From Enchytraeus crypticus (lineage: Eukaryota; Annelida; Clitellata; Enchytraeida; Enchytraeidae), in NCBI GenBank assembly GCA_905160935.1, contig CAJHZI010000840.1, forward strand, positions 62,001 through 126,000: a stretch of DNA of 64,000 nucleotides, written 5' to 3'. Below, piece after piece: positions 11,638 through 22,118 of this stretch. How positions within the stretch are numbered: position 1 is the first letter of the stretch; each line of letters starts with the position of its first letter. The notes beneath the pieces are model-generated. The model made no database searches. It was given only the letters and a program-made list of their open reading frames with translations, and was not told the origin of the DNA. The translations under genes were made by a program, and so were the position numbers.

Positions 11638-11800
11638 CGGTATTTTGCCGCTGCTTTTTAATATTTACGTTATGGCAATGATGGAGAACATCGATGTAGG
11701 AACAAAAGTAGAAGGAAAATTGTTAAAAGACGTAAGATTTGCAGATGATCAAGGAATGATAGCGGAGAGCGAGACTGGATTGCAGAAGATAATGATGTGA
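11638..11800 (+). pseudogene. RTE-like LINE fragment with FADD motif
   Basis: A 160-bp piece of the reverse transcriptase core on the plus strand. It starts 'LPLLFNIYVMAMMENI' and carries an intact 'VRFADDQGMIAE', the catalytic two-aspartate motif, ending with 'GLQKIM' and a stop. It is truncated at both ends. Confidence 0.75.
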
Positions 11801-11849
11801 CAGCCTAGCTACAAGTCTGCTCCCCTAATAATCAGTTTATACATAAACC

Positions 11850-12165
11850 TCATTGTGCTGTTTAGATTTGAACCCTCGTTTAGATTTAGATCCCTCGTGC
11901 GAGAGATCACTAAACGACTGACAACACTCTTCCATTATTATCCTTTTCGTTTCTGGCTCTCATAGAGTACGGATAGGCAGATATCTTGAGGAGACTTGGC
12001 TTCTTATCCCTTGGACCCCTTTCGCTATTAGGACTGATAAGCTAGGTGGTTTAATACTATAGATGTGGAGCATTAATAATTGCTTGTTCGATTATTATTA
12101 ATAATAATTGTTGTTTCTCTCGTCGATAAGTGAACAGTTGATTAATAGAAATATCAATTTGTATT
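11850..12165. repeat. dispersed repeat E, copy 3
   Basis: A diverged relative of 4290-4624 and 22240-22600, sharing 'agagtacggataggcagata', 'ttggacccctttcgctatta' and the right end 'cagttgattaatagaaatat'. No ORF. Confidence 0.65.
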
Positions 12166-12525
12166 CACCTTGTTTGTGAAATGCTTCTATTCTCGACTTA
12201 TAGACCATACTTATTCTTAGTACCAGGCCTTAATCAAATTAACCTTAAAACCGAGCTTAAACTTGGTAAATTAATTCCTTTCGGGACAAAAAGATTAAAC
12301 TCTCGACCACTTTTCACATGGGATGCTCTAATCCGGTCTATTTTTCAAAACGAAAAAAGATAGGCTACTTCGGGACAAAATTCACACGGATTAGTGCCTT
12401 ATGTGAATATTTCCTATCATATCATTATTGAAAATTGACCCAAAATTCAATTGAATTTTTCGGTCTCTTTGCTTAAATATCTCAACAACGTGTAGTTGGT
12501 TCCTATAAAATACAGATTAAATTAG

Positions 12526-12755
12526 AAATGTTGAGAGCTGAAAATGCTGTAAGAGATACTGAAAATGCTGAAAGAGCCGCTGATCGAGAAGTAAAACGCA
12601 TGGGTATGGAAACAGCAGAAAGAGAAGTCTTTCTGCTGTTTCCATACCAAAGACTTCTCTTTCTGCTGTTTCCATACCCATGCGTTTTACTTCTCGATCA
12701 GCGGCTCTTTCAGCATTTTCAGTATCTCTTACAGCATTTTCAGCTCTCAACATTT
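12526..12755. repeat. perfect 107-bp inverted repeat
   Basis: Arms 12526-12632 and 12649-12755 are exact reverse complements as far as I can read, with a 16-nt spacer. Both strands therefore encode the same start of a charged, coiled-coil-like peptide ('RAENAVRDTENAERAAD'), which resembles retroelement Gag text. The spacer 'ctgctgtttccatacc' is itself a copy of part of the right arm (from 12662), which suggests formation by template switching. Confidence 0.9.
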
Positions 12756-12949
12756 AGCGCACTCATGATCTTAAACTGAAACATCTCGAAATGATTCAGT
12801 TCACTGATCGACAGCGTGTTTTGACGAGACACAGCGATCTTTTTCTGAATGAAATTCCACAAGTTCCAAACTTCCAACTCATTCCATAAGCTCTTGGGCT
12901 AGTCTCCTATCACCTCTAAAGGATCAAGACTTGGAAAATTGGCTTATTA
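12756..12949 (+). pseudogene. gag-like coding remnant
   Basis: Directly right of the palindrome, one plus frame reads 'HDLKLKHLEMIQFTDRQ' then 'FLNEIPQVPNFQLIP' before a stop. It continues the charged text of the palindrome arm and looks like Gag of an LTR element, but it is too short to place. Confidence 0.3.
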
Positions 12950-14095
12950 ATTTTGAGCGAACGTCACAATTCACAATTACATCTGTGGCCAGATAACATT
13001 TTAGTTCCAATCCTACAAATTCAACAAATTCAACAGCCTCTGAAGCTGAATGGGAAAACTCTTACGTTATCTTCGGATATTACAATAACACCTGTTTCTT
13101 CTGTGAGAAATCTCGGTGTTATCCTTGATAAACACCTAACCTTCCACGAACATATAACTAAAACTTCACAAGCGTGTTTCTTTCATATCCGAGATATTCC
13201 TCGAATACGTCCATATTTGTCACGTGAGACAGCTGCTAAAATTGGTGCTGCTCTTGTGCAATCGAAATTGGACTACTGCAATTCCCTGTTTTTAAATCTC
13301 CCTGGCTGTGAGATTGATCGATTGCAGTTTGTTCAGAATTCTCTTGCGCGAGCAATTTTTTGTAGTTCCAAGTACTTACATGTTACGCCTATTTTGAAGT
13401 CTTTGCACTGGCTAAAGATTAAAGAGCGAATCATTTACAAAACAGCTTCGTTAACCTATAAATCCATTACCATCCCTGGACAACCTTGTACTTGATTAAA
13501 GTGATGCAACCTGCTGTTACTCGGTCTTCTAAATTAATTACTCTTGTGAGACCTAGCTTACCTTCACGCTCTAAGCTATCTAATCGTTCTTTCCAGCATG
13601 CTGCACCGCAGATCTGGAATTCTCTTCCATCTAATCTTCGGAAATCTTCATTTGAAGCACATCGGCCTTTGCTTTCCTATGATCAGTTCCACAGGCAGTT
13701 GAAGACCTATCTTTTCCATCTCTCATTTCCATCCGGTGTTCATGAGCAGCGACCTGCGCCTAAACCTCCTTTTCTTTAATACCCTGTACTTTGGACTGAT
13801 TATATGGATTTTGGAATTTTCACCGTTTTGGACCATCTATTTGCTCGCCGGCTTGATTTTGACTCAATACTGCTCGATGTTGTCATTGATGACAGTAGCA
13901 CTCTAATTGTTGTTATTATTATTATTATTTTATTTTTTTTTCTTTTTTAAAAAAATTTTTTTACCCCGGTGTAAAGAACCTGGGGTTTGATAAAAACGAT
14001 TCGAGCAATACGTGCTGAATCGCCGCCCGGCTATTCGAGGTCATCAATCGGCTTAAAAGAATTGTTATTATTATTATTATTATTATTATTACAAA
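12950..14095 (+). pseudogene. L2/CR1-like LINE, 3' third
   Basis: The plus strand encodes the C-terminal end of a CR1/L2-type reverse transcriptase protein. 'SSVRNLGVILDKHLTFHEHI' begins at about 13090, followed by 'LDYCNSLFLNLP', 'LHWLKIKERIIYK' and, after a frameshift near 13490, 'AAPQIWNSLPSNLRKSSF' and 'LKTYLFHLSF', ending at a stop at 13777. A 3' UTR of about 300 bp follows, ending in (ATT)n near 14062-14093, the kind of tail used by this group. It is 5' truncated; the catalytic core is absent. A related element lies on the minus strand at 59-61.9 kb. Confidence 0.85.
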
Positions 14096-14139
14096 CTAAG
14101 CTAATGAGTAAATTGTTGATATCATTCAATGGTAAGGCT

Positions 14140-14262
14140 AAAAGCTGGTAAAGCTAAGATTTTCTCACTCGAAAGCGATGTCAGTGACGGGAATGACGGG
14201 CGAGCCCAAGATTTGAATCCCGCACATACAGATGCGCGGTCGAGTGTCTTACTATCTTACAT
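14140..14262 (-). mobile_element. tRNA-derived SINE, copy S3
   Basis: A minus-strand copy with 'agctggtaaagctaagattt', 'gatgtcagtgacggg' (with a small 'aatgacggg' duplication) and B-box complement 'ggatt' region 'agatttgaatcccgcacata'. It is followed about 75 bp later by an inverted copy (S4). Confidence 0.75.
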
Positions 14263-14335
14263 TCACCACTGGCTGGAGCCTGTGGCGAATGCCTTGATAT
14301 CAATCATTCATTTATATGCCTTGATATCATTCAAG

Positions 14336-14482
14336 ACTAGAGCTAGTGGCGATGTCGGTAAGGTACTCGACCGTGGATATGCGAGGTTCAAATCGTGGGT
14401 TCTCCCGTCACTGACATCGCTATCGAGTGAGTGAGGAAACTGACGTTAACATTAGCTCTACCAGCTTTTTCATTATTTCGAT
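14336..14482 (+). mobile_element. tRNA-derived SINE, copy S4
   Basis: A plus-strand copy: A-box 'TGGCGATGTCGG', B-box-like 'GGTTCAAATCG', then the shared tail 'gtcactgacatcgctatcga' and 'gaggaaactgacgttaacat', ending 'ctaccagctttttcatt'. It lies head to head with copy S3. Confidence 0.85.
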
Positions 14483-15060
14483 GAATGACTATGATATTGT
14501 CTAAAGTAAATTGTTGAATGCTTGTCAATTGACACCTAATGCATGTCGTCAGGAATTCAGAGAAGCTAGACAAGGATATCCTCAATCAAATGTAGAATTT
14601 GCATTTTCACAATCTGTAAAATTGGAAAAATTGCTTAAAAGTAGAGATGCAACAACAAGTACCCCAAAGCTTAAAGTATTGATTCTTCAGGATCAATTTT
14701 ATAACCAGCTCACACCAGTTTTGCGTAAACCTAGAATGGTTTAAAATGTGAAAGTATATATGAAATAGCAATAAAACTTGATAACCTTGAAGCTGCTGAG
14801 AAAGATTTATATAGGCAACAAGGGCCTAACAATAAGTCAAATCTTGAATCACATAAAACAGTGCATTTTCAGAAAGATAGTAGAGGCTCAAAACATTTCC
14901 ATCAAAACTTTAATTCTGACAAATCTTTGCTTAAATCTGCTAGTTCTTTTATAATATCCAATGCTGTATAATATCCATGCTTGTATAATATCCAATGCTT
15001 CAAAAATTGATTTAATTTGCTCGTGTTGTTCACGTAAGAATCACCAATACAAAGACCGCT

Positions 15061-15710
15061 TTAAGCGTCTTCTCTTTTAGTGCACTGCCTACTGGCAGGT
15101 CCATAGTATATAACGCCTCCACTCTTCTCTGTCGTCCGCCTTCCTCTTCATTTCCACATATGAATGGGTCTTTAAATCATCTAACATACCTGATCTCGGC
15201 CTGCTCCTGCGTCTTTCCTTCCATTCTACCTTTTATGACCTCTTTTAATAGACCCCCCCCCCCCTAAAAAGCTGGTAAAGCTTAGGTTAACGTCAGTTTC
15301 CTCACTCGAAAGCGATGTCAGTGACGAATGTGTCCTATCCAACTCTTCTTCCTATTTCTTAATACATTTATCAACTGTCTATCTGTGCCAACTCTTTCCA
15401 GAACTTCCCCATTTGTAACCTTTTGAGTCCAGTTAACCCTCTTCATTTTTCTCAAAATCCACATTTCCAATGCCTTCAGTTTCCTAATATCTTCCTTCCT
15501 TAAGGTCCATGTTTCACATCCATACAATAGCGTGGTCCAAACCAAAGTTTCACTATCTTTATCTTTGGTCTTTCTTTAGCCTTTTTGTTAATAGTTCTTT
15601 TCTGTTATCAAAGGCCTCTTTTGCTTGTGCAATCCTACTGCATATTTTCTTCTCACATTTCCTGTCATCGGTTATAGTATGACCCGTCTATAGTAGTCCT
15701 TAAGCGTCTT
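15061..15710 (-). mobile_element. RTE-like LINE insertion with 11-bp duplication
   Basis: The insert at 15072-15699 is flanked by TTAAGCGTCTT on both sides (15061-15071 and 15700-15710). It begins at the family 3' end ('cttttagtgcactgcctact') and runs into the conserved C-terminal coding region on the minus strand ('LLYGCETWTLRKEDIRKL', 'WILRKM', 'VTNGEVLERVGTDRQLI'). It is 5' truncated and itself interrupted by a SINE piece near 15256-15327. The host sequence, a gag remnant, reads in frame once the insert is ignored. Confidence 0.9.
15256..15327 (-). mobile_element. SINE fragment S5 nested in LINE
   Basis: After a C-run (15247-15263), 'aaaaagctggtaaagcttag', 'gtcagtttcctcactcgaaa' and 'gcgatgtcagtgacg' match the SINE family tail. 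The tRNA part is missing. LINE sequence resumes at 15328 ('aatgtgtcctatccaactct'). Confidence 0.85.
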
Positions 15711-15806
15711 AAAGACTTCAAAAATGATATTGCGAACACGGCAAGAAAAGAACAAGAATGCATTAGTAGTGTGAATAATGTTGAGCTTGCTATTGATATC
15801 CTATAA

Positions 15807-16150
15807 ATGAAGAATGTCCTATGTAAATGGAGAATGTCCTATAAATGAAGAATGTCCTATGTAAATAGATAACGTCATGAAGTTTTAAATGACAGACCCT
15901 GAGGTGAATTTAACTCTCGTGGGTTCGAATCCCAGCCGCGCTTATCTGAGAGTAAAATCTCGGACATTCACTGGACTGGCTACACGGAAAATGGTATAAA
16001 TTGCCTAACGGATATAACATGTGGTATTAAAAGTGATAGATATCAACATAGTTGATCATTTCACTATAATGTGTGTGTTATTATTAAATGAAGTATGTCC
16101 TATGTAAATGAAGTATGTAAGTATATTGATGTAAATGAAGTATTCTTCAA
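15807..16150 (+). repeat. short tandem motif around a SINE
   Basis: 'atgaagaatgtcctatgtaa' type units recur irregularly at 15807-15870 and again ('aatgaagtatgtcctatgta') at 16085-16145, with a SINE between them. The array was probably continuous before the SINE inserted. Confidence 0.6.
15876..16075 (+). mobile_element. second SINE-like family, copy 1
   Basis: About 190 bp, highly similar to the reverse complement of 62572-62785. It carries a perfect B-box 'GGTTCGAATCCCAGCC' (15930-15945) and ends 'catttcactataatg'. The tRNA-like B-box and two dispersed near-identical copies support a tRNA-derived SINE separate from the main family. The A-box is not obvious. Confidence 0.75.
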
Positions 16151-16396
16151 TAGACAATGCTTAATATAATAATGCCTCACGAGATTATTGATGACGTAAT
16201 TACTGGTGAAATTGTATTGTTTAAGTTAAACAGATAAAGTACAGATAAAGTTAACAAAGTGAATACGAATCTAAATGATGTTCACAAACTTTTTCGACCC
16301 TATTCAACTTGCATTACTGTCGCGAAACGCTCGGCTTGTGCGTGCCCACTTCCCATATCTTTGGGGTCATAGCTTGGTCTTGGGCGCCCGTATTTC

Positions 16397-16786
16397 TCAG
16401 CTCCCTCCAACATTAAAATGTTTTTGTTGGTTAGGGCCTCCCCATCCACCCACTGAGCTAATGGGGACCTCCGGCGCGCTGTGGTGGTAGTAGGGCCTTT
16501 GGATATTTGGGTCAGTGACTTGTGTGTTCCTGGTTATTGAAAGGCCTAGGAACTCGGCCAACTGTGAATGTCCGCTTTCTACTACTGCGCCGAGATCGTC
16601 ACGACTAAAGGTAGGAAGGTTTTTGTCTCCCGCCTGTGTTAAGGCTATGGCCTCTGCCCTATTGGTGGGTTCGTGGGTATTCAGGTCTCGCGCCAAGTCG
16701 TCACGGCCCAAATCGGGGGTAAGTCCCGCGTTCGACATCGAGGAGGTTTGGGACACTGGCCTAATATCAATGTTTTGGTCGGCCAT
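16397..16786 (-). CDS. gag-like ORF of unknown element
   Basis: An open 129-codon minus-strand frame starts 'MADQNIDIRPVSQTSS', is rich in Asp/Asn/Gln and ends 'GGWGGPNQQKHFNVGGS'. A different frame then stays open a little longer ('GRPRPSYDPKDMG'), suggesting a frameshift. The leader just upstream ('tttacaacaaattaagggga') and a strong TATAAAAGG on the same strand (17981-17989) would fit an LTR-type retroelement with its promoter in a long 5' LTR or leader. I do not recognise the family and no pol follows in the expected position (below 16397 is the gag remnant region of another element). It could also be a host first exon. Confidence 0.35.
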   Translation of the reverse strand: MADQNIDIRPVSQTSSMSNAGLTPDLGRDDLARDLNTHEPTNRAEAIALTQAGDKNLPTFSRDDLGAVVESGHSQLAEFLGLSITRNTQVTDPNIQRPYYHHSAPEVPISSVGGWGGPNQQKHFNVGGS

Positions 16787-17019
16787 CTCCCCTTAATTTG
16801 TTGTAAAGTGTAAAGGGGTAGAATTTATTTGATTAGTTGATTAGTAATGATTGGAAATTAAATATGGTGATTGGAATTTGTCGAACGAAAAATACAAGAC
16901 TAACCTAACCCTACTGTTAATGAGTGTGGAGCGTGGTCTGAGACCACATTTGTAAAAGCTAATAAGTAAGTGATAGTTGTCTTCCCTATTTGTTTCCTAT
17001 CTAAACCTATTTTGTATTT

Positions 17020-17660
17020 AATGTGTTTCTGTTCGCCTTAATAGCGCGACAAAACCCGCCTGCAACTCTTGGAGTCCTAATTCAACAATAGTGAGACAAA
17101 ACTCGCCTGCAACTCTTGGAATCCTTGGTCATCCAGTATCGGAACGGAACCCCCTCCTATTGGGCAATTATGTACTTCTTTCTCCCTATCCTAACGCTTA
17201 ATTTGAAAAGTACGCCTCGCTCTAAATTATATGCCCGCTATAACTATATATATATCTCTCTATGACTACATATATACATCTTACTCTAGTAGGCGGTGCT
17301 TTCTGATGTCCCAACCTACCAAATTTCACATCTAAATGCTGTTGTGTCTGTATAGTGCTCAGATTGGCGCTACCTTCCTATCGGCAACTGCTAGCAAGTC
17401 ACCGTCCAGAAGTTGGCCGCTCGTCACGAAAATACGACACCCCTACTATTAGCGCTGGGGTGCCCTATCCACTGGGTTCCCCTAGCACAACCCCCCCCCC
17501 CTTCTGTAACACTGCCTGTTTTAAAACACGGGTCTTTACACAATGGGACCCTTCCCGTTTTACAACTTCTCGGCACAATCGATGCGACTGTGTTTTAAAG
17601 TCGTAAGGCTGCCGAACACTTCTCTACACTCTTAGTAGTGTTTTAAAGCTTTATAACAAC
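17020..17660. repeat. local imperfect duplications
   Basis: 'gcctgcaactcttggagtcc' at 17058 and 'gcctgcaactcttggaatcc' at 17105 form a tandem repeat of about 46 bp. No coding assignment for the overlapping short ORFs at 17355-17606. Confidence 0.5.
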
Positions 17661-17679
17661 TACTCTACTTCTCCACACA

Positions 17680-17835
17680 ACGAATTGTGTTTTGAAGCTT
17701 TATAGTAAAGCTACTATAAAGCTTCAAAACACAATTCGTACTCCACACACGAATTATAGTAAAGCTACTATATTTATAGTAAAGCTACTATAAAGCTTCA
17801 AAACACAATTCATACTCCACACACGAATTGTGCTT
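17680..17835. repeat. tandem perfect hairpins
   Basis: Arms 17680-17707 and 17712-17739 are perfect 28-nt complements around a 4-nt loop (aagc). The core 'tatagtaaagctactataaa' recurs at 17755-17795, and 'ctccacacacgaatt' spacers recur. On the minus strand this lies between the TATA box and the gag-like ORF. Function unknown. Confidence 0.85.
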
Positions 17836-17980
17836 TAAAGTGGTCAGTTAATAATATTCAATCACATCAACTGCGTCCGAATATTATTTATTTGTGATAA
17901 GTGGCTTCAATCACAATCAACTGCGTCTGGACCACGGTTACCACGAAGTAACCCAAGCGCTTTTGCATGGAGAAACACGG

Positions 17981-17989
17981 CCTTTTATA
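17981..17989 (-). promoter_or_regulatory. TATA-box candidate
   Basis: The minus strand reads TATAAAAGG, a strong TATA consensus, about 1.2 kb upstream of the gag-like ORF at 16786-16397. Two imperfect 'caatcac.atcaactgcgtc' repeats (17869 and 17909) lie just downstream of it on that strand. No transcript evidence is available. Confidence 0.35.
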
Positions 17990-18739
17990 CTAAATTTTAA
18001 CATGGGAGTACTCAAGGCCAATCACGTTAAGCCTTACTAAGCCCTCTATTTGACCTATTCTATTGATTGAAGGTGTGGCCTAAATTGCGTTATATTTGAA
18101 CTGTGTCGCCATCCTTGGTATTTTCTTTTACCACCACCTAGTTTGTGCTCTTTTCTAATTAAACCTATTTTATGATCTAGCGCGAAAATATACCACAGTG
18201 ATAACATCGTTCTCTCGCTTCAATTATCGCCACCAATCATCTTTATTTCTTAACAATTCTGCAAACCTTATCGAAATATGCACAAATCTAGATAAAACCG
18301 TCTATAACCTCCTATAGCGCTTAACTGACATTTCCTCACATTTAATATAACGCCTTTCTACTTTAATGTAAGCCAACTACGTATGCTATAGTATTTCCAA
18401 CCAATGCTATCTAATTTTACAAGAATCGCTAACGAATTAGGGTTTTCCTTTAATTACTAACTCAACTTAATCTCTAATATTAATATTTATGTTTATTTTA
18501 ATATTTTGGAAAAATCCCTAGACTGGTGCTGCGTTTAATCTATACTAGTTAACTGGTTCGTGGAAGCGTACGAATTTATACTGGTTTAATGCAACAAGCG
18601 TGATCAAAGCGAAAGTCCAATTTCGCTACAATTACTTTAACGACACCAGAATGTAGAAATATGGTAATCTTGTCACTCAGAGATACATGAATTGTTATGA
18701 CCTTGAAAAGTCCTGATGTTAGTCAGAATTCTATAGAGA

Positions 18740-19500
18740 TACTGTGAAACACCAGTACATCAAAGTCATCTCAGGAAAAAACACAAAAACTCCTGTGGTA
18801 GAAAACCATTCCAAATTTATACACTGGATTTGTAAGAGTTGGAATAGTAAAACACTACCGAAAGGTATTCTATGTTTACTTTGCATGATTTGTGGCATAG
18901 ATTCTCAGATCAATGTGTAAAATCAAAGCAGATGAATATAGTAACCAGAGCAAGGTATGCAAATGAATGATAACGTGATAGAAATAAAGTCACTATTCAA
19001 CAACTATACGGTACAACCGTCACGAGTCTCTTTAAAATCTGTCTCAGCATCTGATAAAGTCACCCCTTCAAAGAATCTGTCAGATCTTTTGTCATTCAAG
19101 CAACTTTATATCCGTAAAGACAAAGTATTTCAAATTCAACGCAGTGACCTAAACTAGTAACATTTCAGTGGCAAGTTAGCTCTAATCGACTTTTTTCATC
19201 AAGAGATAGTTATTTTAATGAACATGATGCTGCAATGCACGCATGTTTGGTTTCCAAAATGAATGAGATGTTACTGTTGGTAAAGAATGCTTTGCATATG
19301 GCCCATAACGACATCACTTCTAATCATCTAGGTGTAGATAAGACAGATCTCTCGCATCATAAATATGTAGCATCATGTAATACCTGTCAGAAGTTACTCA
19401 ACCCAAAGCTGGGCAAACTCTACAAGCTTCGTGGATCGGTCTTCGCACAATCAATGAAGTCAGTAAATGAGTCATTGCAATCAGTAAATGCAATGAAGTA
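18740..19500 (+). pseudogene. LTR-retroelement integrase zinc-finger remnant
   Basis: The frame at 19235-19501 contains 'AHNDITSNHLGVDKTDLSHH' followed by 'YVASCNTCQK', an HHCC zinc-binding module like the N-terminus of Gypsy-type integrases. The catalytic core is missing. Upstream, 18957-19157 is a short open frame of unknown match. It may belong with the gag remnant at 14.5-15.8 kb on the same strand, with the middle lost or replaced. Confidence 0.6.
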
Positions 19501-19562
19501 AATAATGATGTGTACATCATTATTTACTACACATCGTTATTTACTTCAATTTACTTCATTAT
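19494..19562. repeat. hairpin
   Basis: 'agtaaataatgatgt' and 'acatcattatttact' are perfect complements two bases apart (19498-19529), and 'ttatttacttcaatttactt' continues the pattern. Local palindrome only. Confidence 0.7.
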
Positions 19563-20481
19563 CTCTTAAATAAGTACTGTGATATTTCTAGTGATAAACC
19601 AATTAGACTAGCTTGACATCACATTCAATTTACCATATTCTTATTGTGCCTCGAGTTGCTTTCGACGCCTGACACAAATACATTTTCGGACTTTTTGAGT
19701 CGTCTATCTTACCCTGATTTAATCCAACACAAAGATTAAACAAACACTCATTCACAAATATTATTATTAGTAATTAATATACAATTATTTCTTTGTAATT
19801 TTTAAATCAAACTTAAAAATGAGCTATACTGCTAAATACAATATATATAGCTCTTTATTTAACTTAATTTATTACCCACAATCTCTAAATAAAATTTTAT
19901 TATTTTAGTCTAACGCGGTATAATTTTAAAAACCCTTGGTTTGTTAAATTTATCATTTAGGAAAAGCTTATTAAATGCATACTCATTTATTAGTCAGCAG
20001 AAATTTTATTCTTTGCACTTACCGCCAGAATTTACATTAAAGAGTTGTACATAATTATAGTTTATTTTCATTCATTGCAATTCATTAATTAATTCATTCA
20101 TTCTAGTAAAGAAAATCGATTCAGTTCATATATAGTTTCATTTAAACCATTTTAGATAGAGTAATGATGCCATTTAAGCAAATTTCGTTTCTTCTTTGTT
20201 TCCTGAGTTTTGTATCTTCTTTTATTTCCATTTTTTTGTTGTTGCACATTTTAACATGAAGTAGTGCACTTAGGCTATAAAAACTAAATTGATTAGCTCA
20301 AAAACTTATTATCTGGCATTTTGATAAATATAATAAATATAATATAATAATAAATATAATAATAAATAAAAATATTAATTAAAAATTAAATATTAATATT
20401 TTATTAATTAAATATTAATATTTTATTATAGTATAATAAATATAATATAAAATAAATATAATATAAATATAATATAATTAT
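19563..20481. other. AT-rich, no gene
   Basis: Extremely AT-rich; 20320-20475 is made of 'aataaatataat' type low-complexity units. No coding signal. Confidence 0.6.
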
Positions 20482-22118
20482 AGATACGCATAGGTTTTTA
20501 CATCTTCCAGCTCTGAAGACAGAGCTGGAAGAAGTAAAAGAAAGATGGAGAGAATATGTAGAAGAATTGTATGATAAGGCTGGGAAACCAGTTCAAGAGG
20601 ATTTTAAAATAGAAGAAGAGAATATCATAGAAGACGATAAAAGGGGCCCCGATTTAATGAAGGAGGAAATTTATTCCGCAATTAACAGTATGAAGAAAGG
20701 AATGATGACAATAGATGAAATCCCAGCAGAATTCTTGAAAATGTTGGAAGGAGAAACACTCAAAAAGTTAATGGAGGTATGTATGGAAGTGTACAGTACA
20801 GGTATTTGGCCAGACGACTTTACCAAGTCAGTGATGATTCCAATTCCCAAAAAAGCCAATGCTGTGGAGTGTTCGGATTACAGAACAATCAGCTTAATAC
20901 CTCATGCATCGAAGATCTTATTAAAGATAGTAAATAATCGCATTCAGTCGAAAGCAGAGATGATACTGAGCAAGACTCAATTTGGTTTTAGGAAAGGATG
21001 CGGCACAAGAGAAGCAATAGGAGTAATGCGGGTTCTTTGCGAAAGAAGCTTAGAATATGGAAATGACGTTTTTATATGCTATATAGACTACGAGAACCTT
21101 TGACAGGATTGCTTGGAAAACGATGAATATCTTACAAAACAGGAACTGGAGAGATAGAAGACTAATTTTGAACTTGTACATGAATCAAAGAGCAGTAATA
21201 AAAATCCAAGAATACTTAAGAAGGTGAAATAGGACGAATAGTAAGACAAGGTTGTATAATTTCGACGCTGCTGTTTAACATTTACGCTGAGGCAATGATG
21301 GAGGAAGCCATGGAAGACTTGGAAGAAGGAATAAAAGTAGGAGGGAATTTGTTACAAGATGTACGATTTGCATATGATCAAGGAATGGTAGCAGGCAGCG
21401 AGATTGGATTGCAGAAGGTAATGGATAGGCTGAATGATACAGCCCTAAGATATGGCATGAAGATTAATATAAAAAAGACCAAAGTTATGAGAGTGTCCAA
21501 TAATAAAGGTGAGGTTAATATCACAATAAAAAATGTTTCAAATATTTGGGTCATACTATAACCGATGATGGGAAATGTGAGACAGAAATATGTAGTAGGA
21601 TTGCACAAGCAAAAGCGGCCTTTGGTAGTAGAACAGAACTATTAACAAAAAGTCTAAAGAAAGACACAAAGATAAAGAGTGTGAAAACTTTGGTTTGGAC
21701 CACGCTATTGTATGGATGTGAAACATGGACCTTAAGGAAGGAAGATATCAGGAAACTGGAGGCATTGGATATGTGGATTTTGAGAAGAATGGAGAGGACT
21801 AGCTGGACTGAAAAGGTTACAAATGAGGAAGTCCTGGAGAGAGTTGGCACAGATAGACAGTTGATAAATGTATTAAGAAATAGGAAGAAGAGATGGATAG
21901 GTCACATTCTAAGGGGGGAAGGTCTATTAAAAGAGGTCATAGAAGGTAGAATGGAAGGAAAAAGAGGCAGGGGCAGGCCGAGATTAGGTATGTTAGATGA
22001 TTTAAAGACCCACTCATATGTGGAAATGAAGAGGAAGGCGGAAGACAGAGAAGAGTGGAGGCGTTATGTACCATGGACCTGCCAGTAGGCAGTGCACTAA
22101 GAGAGAGATACGCATAGG
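20482..22118 (+). pseudogene. RTE-like LINE, 5'-truncated, with 13-bp duplication
   Basis: The element at 20495-22105 is flanked by AGATACGCATAGG (20482-20494 and 22106-22118). The protein text covers the reverse transcriptase and C-terminal end in three frames: 'WPDDFTKSVMIPIPKKA', 'SDYRTISLIPHASKI', 'KTQFGFRKGCGTREA', 'CYIDYEN', then the active site as 'VRFAYDQGM' (FADD changed to FAYD, one catalytic Asp lost), then 'LVWTTLLYGCETWTLRKE', 'RWIGHILRGE' and 'KRGRGRPR', ending 'EEWRRYVPWTCQ' and a short 3' UTR with AGAGAG. The C-terminal text resembles RTE-clade elements. The 5' junction carries a small hairpin (20503-20530) of inverted element sequence. Dead copy. Confidence 0.9.

Larger units (their letters stand above)
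14511..15806 (+). pseudogene. Gypsy-like gag remnant split by a LINE
   Basis: The plus strand reads 'EFREARQGYPQSNVEFAF' and 'LKVLILQDQFYNQLTPVLRK', typical of the capsid end of Gypsy-like Gag, then a frameshifted stretch and a zinc-knuckle-like 'ICSCCSRKNHQYKDR' near 15015-15055 whose final Cys is lost. A 628-bp LINE sits at 15072-15699. The frame then resumes ('LKDFKNDIANTARKEQ') to a stop at 15806. Integrase text at 19.3 kb on the same strand may be from the same provirus-like element, but protease and RT are not visible between. Confidence 0.6.

Noticed and set aside
15930-15945. True tRNA gene suggested by GGTTCGAATCCCAGCC
   Set aside because: No cloverleaf or A-box partner at tRNA spacing, and a near-identical dispersed copy at 62.7 kb points to a SINE.
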